Assembly (NCBI RefSeq): GCF_004337985.1
Contig: NW_021940924.1
Location: 62,001-126,000 of the forward strand
Source: Pyricularia pennisetigena
Taxonomy: Eukaryota; Ascomycota; Sordariomycetes; Magnaporthales; Pyriculariaceae
Reading direction: 5' to 3'
DNA length: 64,000 nucleotides
Below the pieces are notes generated by a model that saw only the letters and a program-made list of their open reading frames with translations, did not search any database and was not told the origin of the DNA. Shown here in pieces: positions 23,307-33,269 of this stretch (positions are counted from its first letter, which is position 1; each line of letters begins with the position of its first letter). The position numbers and the translations under genes were made by a program.

Positions 23307-25085
23307 TATGTCGCGGGCAGTAACATCTACTTTGCATCAAAATGAAGCAATGATTTCATTATACTTCGGCCCCACAGACACGAAGAGGTTGACTTGCATT
23401 CTCAAACGACTCATTGCAGTCCCACAGTATATCATACAGGCATTTGTAACCATGCAATATGGAAGGAAGTGACAACGGTCAGCCAAGGCTGCCCCCCTCA
23501 CCCTGGAATCCCGCTGGGCCAGCACCCTGACACGCTTATGTGCATCCAGGCTCGTCGCACCGGTTTTCGACAATCAAGTTAGTTGGCAAGACGCTAAGGC
23601 AGCAATTGCCCCTGTATACGGAATCATCCTCCGGTTCTCCGTCAAGATATGCCACATCTAATGCCAACGTGGCGGCAACTTGTTAATTTGCAGGATTTTA
23701 TTCGCTTTATGCATGGAAATCCGGTGCCCCTGTTGGTGATCAACATACACATAGGTGTACGGTTACCCCTGTCATTGAAGCATGCAGCCCAGGGTTATAC
23801 ACAAGGAGGCAAAGTACCGTATTAAGACTCTTTGCTGCCAAGCTGGCGATCATTGCGTTCCAGCATCGAAGTGATGAGTGATTTCCCTCAAGTTGATCAT
23901 TTTTGGAACATGACAGGGCGGCCGGTGGTCGGCTCCTGTGTTATCCTTTGCGCCCATTGGCTCCATGACTCCTAGTACGACTTCCAAGCGCTTTAATGTG
24001 ATAGTTTCTATTATCCGAAATTGTAACGTTAGGATATAAGTGACAAAGTATGCAGTTTCCAGCTTTTTCCAGCTTTGCGGTGGGCTTAGCTGCAGCTACA
24101 ATGCCTCCAGCTACCGGAATGTTATTTTGGCCATTCAGTTCGGGTTGATGCCCTGGCACGGGACCTGTGCATGCAGCTTTGCGTTGGCCGACTACGAATT
24201 ATGGCAGCCTGGGTTGCGATGGTTTTCCCGCCTTTTCGGTGGTATCTGTGTGGGGTAGATCAAGCGTCTGGAATTAGCACCATAACTATCTTGGGTTTCG
24301 CGGCCGGGCCTGCGATTCCGGTGCGGTGAACCTCTTTTTTCGGACAGGCAACCAGTCATACCCTTTTTCAGGAAAGTTTAACAGAGACTTGGATGCCTTC
24401 TATCATTGGACAAGGTTTGCGCCGGCTCGCATCAGAAGAAAGCAAACTCCCCAACTTGTTCTTGGTGTTACGAACGGATAGGGCAACTGTTGCGTCACGA
24501 GGCAAAAGCTCATTGTCCCCTATTCCACACTTGTATGCACGCGCTGGCAGTGACCAACTGCACGGTCGTGACACTTGGCCCCAATTTCAACGAGAACATG
24601 GGTGGATGACTCATATGACAGGAGCTGAGCCATCGGATGCGCATTCCGTGTCGCAAAAAGCCAATCCTGGCTAACAGGTTGGAAATGCTTGCTTGGCAGG
24701 CGATCATTTGAACTGAGTTGATCAAGCAGCATTGTTGGGACGATTTGAATGCTTATATGCACGGAAGGTCCTTGCAGTCCTAGCCCTAGGGCTTCGGTTA
24801 CGGATTTCTTTTCATGGCGGCTTTGAAAAGTTGCAGGTTCTGGCAGCTGAAAGGGTGATTTCGCAGGGTGACGAGCAGGTCCGAGGTACCGTAAGCCAAC
24901 TTCGGGTCGGCGTCGGAGATGCCGCAGCTGGTTCTCTTAGCAGTCGTGCAAACTCTGAAGCAGAGTTCATAATGGCTGTTGTGAGCCTATGATGCAGTCA
25001 AGGAACTCAGAGGTTGAAAGGAGATAGAAACTTAAAAGTGTAAGACGGCCGGCTGTGTTAACGGCGGGAAAAAAAAGGTGCAAGG
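23307..25085. other. Gene-free stretch
   Basis: This region lies downstream of the NLR-like gene. I looked for WD40, ankyrin or TPR coding after 23306 that could be the missing receptor C-terminus and saw none. At about 24535-24580 a segment recurs from 15660-15735. No domain is evident. Confidence 0.4.
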
Positions 25086-25540
25086 CTTAGGTTCCTTTTG
25101 AAAGGTATCACGGCGCTGAGGAGTTCGTCTCTCGTTAAATATCGGCCCAGTTTTGGATTACCATCATGGTTCTTTCGCATATTTATATAGTGCCCAAAGA
25201 TAACAAGCGGTAACACCCCTGAGAGACTGCATGCCCTCTTTCTGTCGACCTAAACTGCATTCGTAAGGCAGCTAGGGCGAGGACTCTTGTAAGGTGCAGA
25301 TCCACACAAAAGTGTCCCAGTTGGGTGTCAGAATGCTTCCCCAAGTCATCCTCCCAATAGGCTCCAAAAAGCCGGCATCAACCTCACCCCCGATTCTTCG
25401 CCCTAATTACTTGAATCTCCCCGTTAGAAGGCGAGGGTCAGTAGCTCGAACCTATCATATGCCCAGAAAACGATAACCTGTTGGGAGTAGGGAGATTACG
25501 GCCGCGAGCCCGTGTCTCCAAGTACCCTCATAGCTTATAA
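25085..25540. repeat. Repeat family C, copy 2, joined to a family A-associated segment
   Basis: About 25090-25300 matches 8510-8660 in order, and about 25285-25370 matches the start of 62190-62260. The piece at about 25470-25510 (CCTGTTGGGAGTAGGGAGAT) matches the reverse complement of about 61190-61225. The same blocks appear in different combinations, which suggests fragments of one larger degraded element. Confidence 0.55.
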
Positions 25541-25722
25541 GAGGTACCCAGGCATTATAACGTTTTTTAATATTAGTACTTCCCCAGTCGATCTCCTTAA
25601 AACAGGCACAATTTATCACAGAGGCCTCCCGGTGCAGCTGCGGTCACAAGAGGATTTTGCCAAGTGACATGGCTGGTTTCCTACAGCTTAGCCATGATAA
25701 CATCCTGCATTCCCATTATCAA

Positions 25723-26095
25723 TTATGTATTTGGTAGCTTTGGCGACCTTACATTGACGATCGAAGCCCCGTACGAATTCAACAACTGCATTAACTTAAT
25801 GCTGCCATAAGCGTACGCCTCGTAGGTGTATGTGGGCTCCCCCTGATTCCATGCATATTGGGTGACGAGTCCAGCCTGTGCATATGAAACGGGGAGAATA
25901 ACGGCGAACGAGAGCAGGTTGTCGAGTGTGTGAGAGGAAAATACGAGCAAGGTCGATTGCCCCGAATGTGAAACCATCAGTTACACCGGGAATATTGACA
26001 GCATCGCACAACCGGCGGTTTTGGTCCATTACAGCCCTGGGTCGGTCGATGGGCGTTTGCAGGCTCAAAATTGAATAAACTACCAATAATTTCAA
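25723..26095 (-). pseudogene. Possible small secreted protein, frame-disrupted
   Basis: A minus-strand frame from ATG 26095 begins with a short hydrophobic signal-like segment (Met-Lys-Leu-Leu-Val-Val-Tyr-Ser-Ile-Leu-Ser-Leu) and Asp/Gly-rich sequence. From about 25970 another frame reads more like a folded protein (Gln-Tyr-Ala-Trp-Asn-Gln-Gly-Glu...Ala-Tyr-Ala-Tyr-Gly-Ser) and ends at 25723. The two parts could be one gene with a frameshift or an unseen intron near 25960-26000. I recognise no family. A secreted protein is only a guess from the N-terminus. Confidence 0.3.
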
Positions 26096-26164
26096 GATGA
26101 ACCAGGATGTGGATCTCCTGTCAATCGAAATTAGTTAAGATTCGCGTCTGATAAGTGAGATAAC

Positions 26165-26240
26165 TATCTATAAATATAGCGACTTCTCCTCCTACTTCCT
26201 CTACTCTTTGTTGTATCAATAGCCAAAACACATCAACATA
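26165..26240 (+). promoter_or_regulatory. Likely core promoter (TATA plus CT-rich tract)
   Basis: CTATAAATATAG is followed by a pyrimidine-rich tract and then CAAT/CAAAACACATCAAC, the usual arrangement of a highly expressed filamentous-fungal promoter and short 5' leader. It faces the small gene at 26444. A 40-codon frame starting at ATG 26239 would act as an upstream frame if transcription begins here. Confidence 0.45.
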
Positions 26241-26443
26241 TGCTCGACAGTTTTCCATTAGGACCTATTCTATTTCCCTCGCCAACGTATATCATTATAT
26301 TTATTGTTTTCTCGAACGATCAGTGGCAAATATCAAGAATACCAACTTTTGTCACGTAAGTTCGGCCCATCTAACGAGTTAGTACAAAACGCGCCACGGT
26401 TGTATCTGACATTTGGCACGCCATTTCAAGCAATAACTTTTCA

Positions 26444-26662
26444 ATGAATAACCTATCGATGGATGCTGATGGCTCGCCAGAAGCGTACCGGGTGACAACA
26501 TGTTCTGAATGCGGGATGAAATGTCCGCAGTGCAAAGGATCCGGAAAATTGAAGGGCTCTCTTTGCCAGAAGTGCAACGGGTGGAAGCTCATCTCGAAGA
26601 CGAACAACGAAGACTGCAAGGGTGGTTGTGATGGTTATGGGTATTATTACTCCTTGAAGTAA
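26444..26662 (+). CDS. 72-residue Cys-rich protein with DnaJ-type CxxCxGxG motif
   Basis: The frame begins at ATG 26444 and its second half is dominated by zinc-binding pairs: Cys-Ser-Glu-Cys, Cys-Pro-Gln-Cys-Lys-Gly-Ser-Gly, Cys-Gln-Lys-Cys-Asn-Gly and Cys-Lys-Gly-Gly-Cys-Asp-Gly-Tyr-Gly. These resemble the Cys-rich zinc domain of type I DnaJ chaperones, but there is no J domain and the protein is much shorter. It could be a free-standing zinc mini-protein or the surviving end of a larger gene. An upstream TATA/CT promoter supports expression. I cannot assign a function. Confidence 0.5.
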   Translation: MNNLSMDADGSPEAYRVTTCSECGMKCPQCKGSGKLKGSLCQKCNGWKLISKTNNEDCKGGCDGYGYYYSLK

Positions 26663-27233
26663 ATAGTTGTTATAGATTATATCGTCAGGGAAGGAAGGGC
26701 TCAGATCCAGCAGCGGGGAAGCTTGTGGTACTCACAACGCATCCTACAAATACTACGGAGCCCTCAAGCTACACCTATGTTTTCCATGGTCCAAAAAATG
26801 TAAAAAGATTAGATTCTTGCGCGGGATTATAAGATGTTATGAGCTTCTGAAAATCCACGACCAGTTGTTCCCAATTTTACAACTCATGACAAAATCCCCA
26901 AGCCCCATGATTAGCTTTCAGGAACTGCGTAATATATTTTCAACAATGATAAATACAAAGGTTCATGAGAAAACGGGGATGGTATTTGGCATGTTGCCGG
27001 AAGACGACGAGCTGCTATTTGAAGCATTTTCCGGCTAGTTTGACACGTAATTACCACCAGGTCCTTTACACCAGGTGCAAAAATTGGACAGTTGCTAATC
27101 TTGTAACACGCCTTTCCTACTTGCAATGTTCTGAGCGACTTTCACTGCCCAGCAAGGCCGTCTTGTTCTCGGTGTTGAAGAGTTTAGACTGATGAAGGAG
27201 GTGTAGTGCATTGAGGTCCGCCGCAAGGAGTAG
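26663..27233. other. No firm gene
   Basis: A plus-strand frame at 26817-27038 is helical and could be a remnant (Phe-Gln-Glu-Leu-Arg-Asn-Ile-Phe-Ser-Thr), but it has no family signature and no ATG in good context. Confidence 0.3.
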
Positions 27234-27685
27234 TGTTACGACCAGGGTTGGCACCGACACGATTGGGCAGGAACGGGAGAAGTGTCGGGGACCAAAGCCT
27301 AAACCACCAGGAATCACGGACCAAGAACAAAGGATGGGAGCACAAGGTCACGTGACGATAAGATAAGGAACCCTAACCCGATCACCGGGCAAGAGTGACC
27401 ACGATCACTGCCAAGGGAGTGATCAACCCCAACCGTGATCACCTTGGGGTGATCATGATCACTTATACAAAAGTGATCACTTGGATATATAAGGACACGC
27501 TCAATACCATGTAGATAGAACTCAGCTGAGGATTGCTTAGCAGCAATCAACTTACTACCTACCCAGGAATCGATCATAACTTCACCCCAGTCATTGAGAA
27601 CCCAGTTACTCAGTCGAACGCTCAGTTGCTTCAACCCACTGTACTTTACCATAAGAACAGGTTACCCGATACCTTGATCGTAACA
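27234..27685 (+). mobile_element. Solo LTR, 452 bases, with 5-base target duplication
   Basis: The segment starts TGTTACGACC and ends GATCGTAACA, so it has the TG...CA ends and short inverted termini (TGTTACGA/TCGTAACA) of an LTR. It is flanked on both sides by AGTAG (27229-27233 and 27686-27690), a perfect 5-base target duplication. No internal retrotransposon coding lies beside it, so it is a solo LTR left by recombination. Inside, five TGATCA palindromes fall within 60 bases, just upstream of a TATA box (GGATATATAAGG) that would drive the lost element. Orientation is taken from the TATA box. Confidence 0.88.
27420..27495 (+). promoter_or_regulatory. TGATCA palindrome cluster and TATA box inside the solo LTR
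   Basis: TGATCA occurs at 27420, 27436, 27450, 27456 and 27474, and GGATATATAAGG lies about ten bases after the last. The order resembles enhancer repeats before a core promoter. The binding factor is unknown. Confidence 0.5.
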
Positions 27686-27971
27686 AGTAGTTGCAGTAGT
27701 CCCTTCTTTATATGTCTTCAAGCATCTGGATGGGTTCGAAAATTTTGCTGTTCAATCTTCTTTCTTGTGGCCGCAAGACCAATAGTCGGTGTATATGGTA
27801 CACATCTGCATACCCATAATAGTTAGCCTGACGTGCTTGGAATTTTCATATTGCAAAATATGACCTTCTAAAGTGATGCGATAAGTCGGACCCCCTGAAC
27901 TCCGCCCACTTCAAACAACGTCTGTAACATCACGACCTCCGTAATAAAAGAGCTGTCCTCCCATCAAATCT

Positions 27972-29775
27972 TTGTCAATTGATCCTAAATTTTACTCTCT
28001 CATTCTTTTGGTAAAAACGAAGCAATATAGCGAATATGATATTGGACAGGCTTGTATGCAAGTCGCTAACGGCGTCGGAATCCGGAAGGCCGCAATCCAA
28101 TATGGAATTCCATACACCACCCTTCGCGGCCGGTTAGGAGGCGCCCAGCCGATATCCAAAGCCAAAGAACCTTCCCAACGATTATCAGCTACCCAAGAAG
28201 CTCATATATCAACTTGGGTACGTACCCAAGCTGATTTGGGGCTCCCACCTACTCACGAAGATCTCCGTCAGTTAGCAAGCCGGGTGCTACTAACTTCAGG
28301 AGTTACTCAACCGCGCGGAAAGCGTTGGATCAGTGTTAATGGAGCTACTACTGAAATAATCAGAAACTGGTGGCGAAGGCTAGACCACCCCGAAGTTAAG
28401 CCTATTAAACCGGAAAACCGTTGGAATATGGATGAGGCCGGTATATTGGAAGGCCAAGGATCCAACGGCCTTGTTATCGGATCCCAAAACACCAAAGCTT
28501 TGATCAAACAACAGCCTGGAAGCCGCATTTGGACTACTTTTTTGGAATGCATTTCAGCTACCGGCCGGACCCTTCCTCCCCTCGTTATATTCAAAGGTAA
28601 ATCGGTACAACAACAATGGTTCCCTTCGAATACCAATCAATTTAAAAACTGGAAGTTTACCGCTACTCCTAACGGCTGGACCGTGTGAGGGTCTTGCGCT
28701 GGTATTGACTCTGGTGCAAGATAAATCGAGTTAATATTCTACGGAGGGTTCAACTATCTAGGGTGCGCGTTCCGCGGTTGAGGGTGCAGACTCCTATATA
28801 GGCAGCGGAGGTCACGTGCAGGGCAGCGCACCGCCCTGGATTCAGCCTCAGGGGCTATCCCCCTAACAGACCGATAACGATACCGCTTTGGAATGGCTCA
28901 AAACCGTGTTTTTGCCAAATACTCGTCCCGACAACCCCAAAGATGCTAGGTTACTAGTTATCGACGGCCACAAATCACATACCACACCGGAGTTTATGCT
29001 TGAATGCTTTATCAATAACGTATATATAATATACTTACCGGCACATACATCTCACGTACTCCAACCTTTGGATTTAGCGGTCTTTTCGGTACTTAAGGAA
29101 GCATATAGACGACGGTTCTCTTCTACGGCCTACTTCAACAATTCAACGGTTGTTGGAAAGCGGCTTTTTCTCCAAAATTATCGGTTTGCACGCCAAAAAG
29201 CACTTACGATTCGAGTTATTACAAGCGGGTGGTATGCAACAGGTTTATGGCGGGTTAATATCGCCAAACCGTTGTTAAGCCCCCTACTCTTCGAAAATAG
29301 GAATATTCCCAGCCAACAACAAGTAATTACACCTCTAAACAATAATTCCAAGCATTTTAAGTACCCAAAAAACCCCAGAGAGGTATCGGACTTGGTTAAA
29401 AACGGTTTTATAATCGTGTGGAAAACCCCAAAAGGATCCAAAGGGGTAACGGATCAGCTGGTGCAATATACCCAGCTAACTGGCGGCGACTCTACTCAAC
29501 GGCTATTGTTTTCCAAACTCCGAAAAAGCTGTGAATCTAAAGATATCGAACTTGCAATGGCAAAACGAAAGATTGAAGAGCTGGAGGCCCGATTGGAGGT
29601 GGTTGCACCACGGAAGAAAAAGAGGGTTGATCCAGACCTTAAATTTACGTTCGTTGGATTGCGGGAAGTACAGCAGGCTCAAACTAATGTGGGTTGGCTT
29701 GATGAAGTGGTAGAGGAATATCCAGAACCTGACAATTCCAGTGATATAATTGATTGTATCGTTGCAGCTAGTTAG
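27972..29775 (+). pseudogene. Pogo/Fot1 DDE transposase, interrupted by a solo LTR
   Basis: The N-terminus has a psq-type helix-turn-helix (Tyr-Asp-Ile-Gly-Gln-Ala...Ala-Ala-Ile-Gln-Tyr-Gly-Ile-Pro) followed by a CENP-B-type helix region. The catalytic core gives Trp-Asn-Met-Asp-Glu-Ala-Gly (first Asp), Leu-Val-Ile-Asp-Gly-His-Lys-Ser-His (second Asp) and Leu-Gln-Pro-Leu-Asp-Leu-Ala-Val-Phe (third Asp). The C-terminus is a Lys/Arg-rich coiled coil with an acidic tail. The insertion at 28684-28868 plus one copy of its 5-base duplication splits the frame, and the reading frame matches on both sides. The piece between the CENP-B helices and Val-Asn-Gly-Ala-Thr is about 30-40 residues shorter than usual, an older internal deletion. 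No ATG precedes the first helix in frame. It cannot now encode an active transposase. Confidence 0.85.
28684..28868 (+). mobile_element. Solo LTR, 185 bases, nested in the pogo transposase
   Basis: It begins TGTGAGGGTC and ends CCCCCTAACA and is flanked by GACCG on each side (28679-28683 and 28869-28873), a perfect 5-base target duplication. It contains CTCCTATATAGGC, a TATA-like core, and a CACGTG palindrome in GGTCACGTGCAGG. Its length and TG...CA ends suit the LTR of a small or TRIM-like retrotransposon. No internal region remains. Confidence 0.88.
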
Positions 29776-29859
29776 GTGGTTAATATAACGGGTTGTTGTT
29801 TGGGGTACTGTTTAAGATCGCGATTTTTAGGGTGGGCGGAGTTCAGGGGGTCCGACTTA

Positions 29860-30138
29860 TATTCTGACGCAACAATGCAGTCCCTGCAATTACGAGACTC
29901 CTCAGTGGATAATCGGCCGTCATTCCTGGCCAAAAAATGCATGCTGAGGTTAACCCGTACTACAGACTTCAATGACTCACAAAGTTGGCTGAAAGGTGCG
30001 TGGCAGGGTTGCAGTGTAGGAAGGGCGTAATTTCCCTTTGTCTAGGACCAATAGGAAGTGGTTCCTGTGTAATGCCTAGTGCATTGCAAATTTGACAGGG
30101 AGACTTTGTTCTGAAATATCATTAGGATTAATGTGGAT
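29860..30138. other. Short spacer between two pogo elements
   Basis: I see no gene. The sequence may be the original host DNA into which both elements moved. Confidence 0.35.
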
Positions 30139-31560
30139 GTACATGACCCCGGCCAGGACATGACCACAGCCACTTTTCTGTCTCTACAACAAGCAATTTT
30201 ATTAGCAACGCCAGCGTTGCTTAATTTACCTCGATACAATTGGAACTATATACATCAGTCATTTTTGCATCCTCTTGACAAGTGCGTGCTTTATGTCCTG
30301 TGTTACCGCAGCTACCACTGCGCCGCTTCGTCGCTAGCTGCGTACTGCTCGTTTCCCCATTTTTATCTTTTCCCTCGTATATCGGACTATTCGTATCCTA
30401 TAATTGCAACAAAACTTGAATCTCATATACGGTAGATGATTTTCCTTCGCGAACAAGTGTTTTTTTAGCCCTGCGCCTTTTATTAAATGCTTCATTGGCC
30501 TTCCGAAGGTTGCGAATCTATGCTTCGAGCAGGGGGTGTTTATGCGCAAGTGTGTCCATACCTTTCGCCAACTGCTTTACTGCATCAAAAATAGGCGTTG
30601 GTGAACTGCTTTGATGACGTTTTCTTCAAGATTTAACAAGCGTTGATTGGCAAACGGCTTCTGTCGGGTTATGAGGCGTTTGAGAAACCTAGATATCGGT
30701 GTTGGGAAAAACAGGCTTTTTAGGTGACGGCGTCCGTAGCTTGATATCCGATTTAAATATAACCGTTTCCGGGCTATAGTGGATAAGCCCAGCCCCTCAA
30801 AAACCCCCAGCCATATTTTCCTTCGTCATAGACTTTTTGTAGGCCGCTGCAAAGGCCAAAAAGAACTCGATTTTGCTAATGTTGTTAATATCGACCCGGA
30901 TAAAGTCGTTGATTTCTTGACCGTATTCCCGTTTAAGGACGCTAAACACTCCGACGTCAAGTGGCTGAGTTAGGTGAGATGAATGAGCAGGTAAGCAAAG
31001 CGGAATAATGTTGTGATGTTTGCAATAGCCTTCGAATTCCGGCGATTGGTAGCTGCCATGCCCATCGAGCACCGGCATCCGAAAGGCGCCTTTTGTCCGC
31101 GATTTTGTATGTTTATCGAAATGCTGAATCCAATAGAGGCCTGTTTCGTTGTTTGTCTATCCATTGGGGGTAGTTTTTATACGCCAGGATGCTGGGAGAC
31201 CGCCTTCTGTATACAAATTCGCGAGATGGTGGAGGCCTTTAAGGATAAGATATTGGGGCACATCGTAGCCGTCGCCACTGATGCAACAAATGGCAGTAGC
31301 CCATTCTCGATTGCCAGGCTGTACTTTCTTCATTGGGAGGTACATCACAGCGTAATAATGACTGCGCGAAGTGTTCCGCAACAAGTATGGTAGCCAACAA
31401 GGGCACAAGGAAAGCAAAAAGGACTGTAGAGATGAAGAGTCTTGCGGCACGGTTGATCTCGTCCAGAATGCCATGTTGAGATGATGTTGAGTAGCAAATA
31501 GCGTTCGGAAACTAGAAGGCCGATATTGTTTTAGTAAAGGCCCCATCAAATTTCGGTGGT
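30139..31560 (-). pseudogene. Degraded Fot1/pogo transposase
   Basis: Minus-strand fragments read as a DDE transposase of a different pogo subfamily from the one at 27.9 kb. About 31330-31157 gives Val-Gln-Pro-Gly-Asn-Arg-Glu-Trp-Ala-Thr and Tyr-Leu-Ile-Leu-Lys-Gly. About 31078-30797 gives Leu-Asp-Gly-His-Gly-Ser (catalytic Asp), His-Asn-Ile-Ile-Pro-Leu-Cys-Leu-Pro-Ala-His-Ser-Ser-His and Gln-Pro-Leu-Asp-Val-Gly-Val-Phe (third Asp). Stops and frame changes separate them. The end near 30139-30260 matches the terminal sequence of the fragment at 51595-51720, with substitutions that include CCCCGGCC to CCCCGGCC/CCACAGCC changes. The 5' half beyond 31330 is too decayed to read. Confidence 0.75.
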
Positions 31561-32329
31561 ATCCTCGCCCTGGAAGATATCGAAGCTCATCGTGTCCGAT
31601 GAGGCATCAGCTTCCCGAATCGTTTTTCTTTTCCGTCAACTACTTGGCCGTTACAAAACTATGGGGAACATGAAAATGGCAGTAACTTGCGATTACAAAC
31701 CTGCAGAGCTTGCTACCAGTACGGGTAGCAATAACCAAACCGAATTCTAGCAGGGTAGCAATACAAATGTCAAAGCGTCGCCATCCAAAAATTCTCGAAG
31801 GAATTCTCGTTGATCTGTCATTGGAGACTTCGAGACAGGTAGCCAGACAGACAGGTTATGTACAGATGTACCTAGAAAGTTGGAAGGGTAATTGATCGAC
31901 TTTCTTTTCTTTGTGATTATTTATTTGTTTTATCCCTCTACCAGTAATACTTTTTTCCTCATATGCTTTTCTCTGCTGGTGCTGAGTCACTATTTTTTTC
32001 AAGAGCATGATATTACTGAATACGATGGGTTTAGGCCTAACTTCCCGGGATGGCCGGAGATCCGGGGATCGTTGCACGTTAAGAAAAGAGTAAACTATGA
32101 AGTTGAGACCGCCTTTCTTATCTGTCTCTAAACCCCTGTTTACACCCCAATTTTGTGAACAAAAAGACCACATGATTGACGCGATTGGATGATTATACCT
32201 TTAGATTGGGACAACACACAGGTTTTCTCATTTGGCTCGTGTCTCAAATGTCGAGTTTATACGGAGTCACTACCAGACCATCTCATGGAGGTAGTTATCT
32301 GCGCCAAAGCCATTGAATCACCGTAGCGC
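31561..32329. other. No recognisable gene
   Basis: The sequence may include the decayed 5' part of the neighbouring pogo element, but I cannot place its other terminus. The remainder is AT-rich and shows no domain. Confidence 0.3.
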
Positions 32330-32690
32330 AATCGTCAGTCACTGAAAAAATGGAATGAGTTGAGTTTGGAATTGGTTTTCGAAGAATTAGCCAAATTTAA
32401 CTCTCAGGAGACGAGACTAAAAGCTTGCGCCCTATAAAGTGGTTGTCGGATGAAAAAAATCGAAGTGGAGAGCAACCCCTCAGCTTTGAATGGATCGCAT
32501 GTGCCTTGCTCGACGAATTAGTATTCACCTTCTTTTTTAGGTCCCACGGGCTCATTCTATCAAATGTGTTTTCAAAACAGCAATGCGGATCGAAACCTGG
32601 AGCTTGAGTAAAGACACGCCTATGACTGGCGGGATGGAAGATATCTTAAACTCGAGAACAAGAAAATAGGCTTTGGGCGCTGGACAATCA
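32330..32690. repeat. Dispersed repeat family D, copy 2
   Basis: CACTGAAAAAATGGAATGAG, CTGGAGCTTGAGTAAAGACA, GATGGAAGATATCTTAAACT and AATAGGCTTTGGGC follow in the same order as in the copy at 12200-12510. The copies are diverged and non-coding. Confidence 0.5.
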
Positions 32691-33269
32691 CATTTATGTT
32701 GGACAATGCAGGGCTGTAGCATATAGCAAGCACACTTTGAGATTCTGGGGAAATGATGCCGATCCAAGTGCTGTCTCTTTAATTTTGTCCCCCACTTTGC
32801 TATTTCGGCAGGATAGCGCCCGTTCAAATGCAACCCGACCCGCGCCTTGTATTGCCTGAGAGTCGACCAAGATTTATGCTTTTATTCATGTAACGGCAAT
32901 CATTTGTCGCATGTACAAACCGATAAAGCGAAGGACGGATGGCCGGGCTACCACTTCCGACTATTGAAAATTTCTTTTAGGCTTTGGCTCGTCGTCTCCA
33001 AACTGCAGAGGCCCGTTAAGTTCGACTGCTTAGGATATTAAAGTTGGAAATTGTCTTGTGTGAGTCCGGAAGGTTGCAGGGATGATGAGTATCTATCATG
33101 CTGGTTAGGGAGCTTGTTTGACTTGTTCTATGCGGCATCTCGCTGGGAGCATTGATGTCCCATCACACTGACGTTGTCCGCAAATTGGTCGATCTAGTTC
33201 TTTCTGCTCGAGAAAAAGCAAGCAGACGGGCAAACTCGCAATCACTCATTGATAAGACCCCATCACGAT
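32691..33269. other. Intergenic, upstream of the DUF7587-like gene
   Basis: I see no gene here. It probably includes the promoter of the gene starting at 33270. Confidence 0.35.

Larger units (their letters stand above)
27884..29857 (+). mobile_element. Fot1/pogo DNA transposon with perfect 26-base TIRs
   Basis: The ends at 27884-27909 and 29832-29857 are exact inverted repeats of 26 bases starting AGTCGGACCCCCTGAACTCC. TA flanks both sides (27882-27883 and 29858-29859), as expected for the Tc1/mariner-pogo superfamily. The interior encodes one transposase, which is interrupted by a nested solo LTR. Without that insertion the element is about 1.78 kb. Perfect termini suggest fairly recent movement, although its transposase is damaged. 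Confidence 0.92.
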
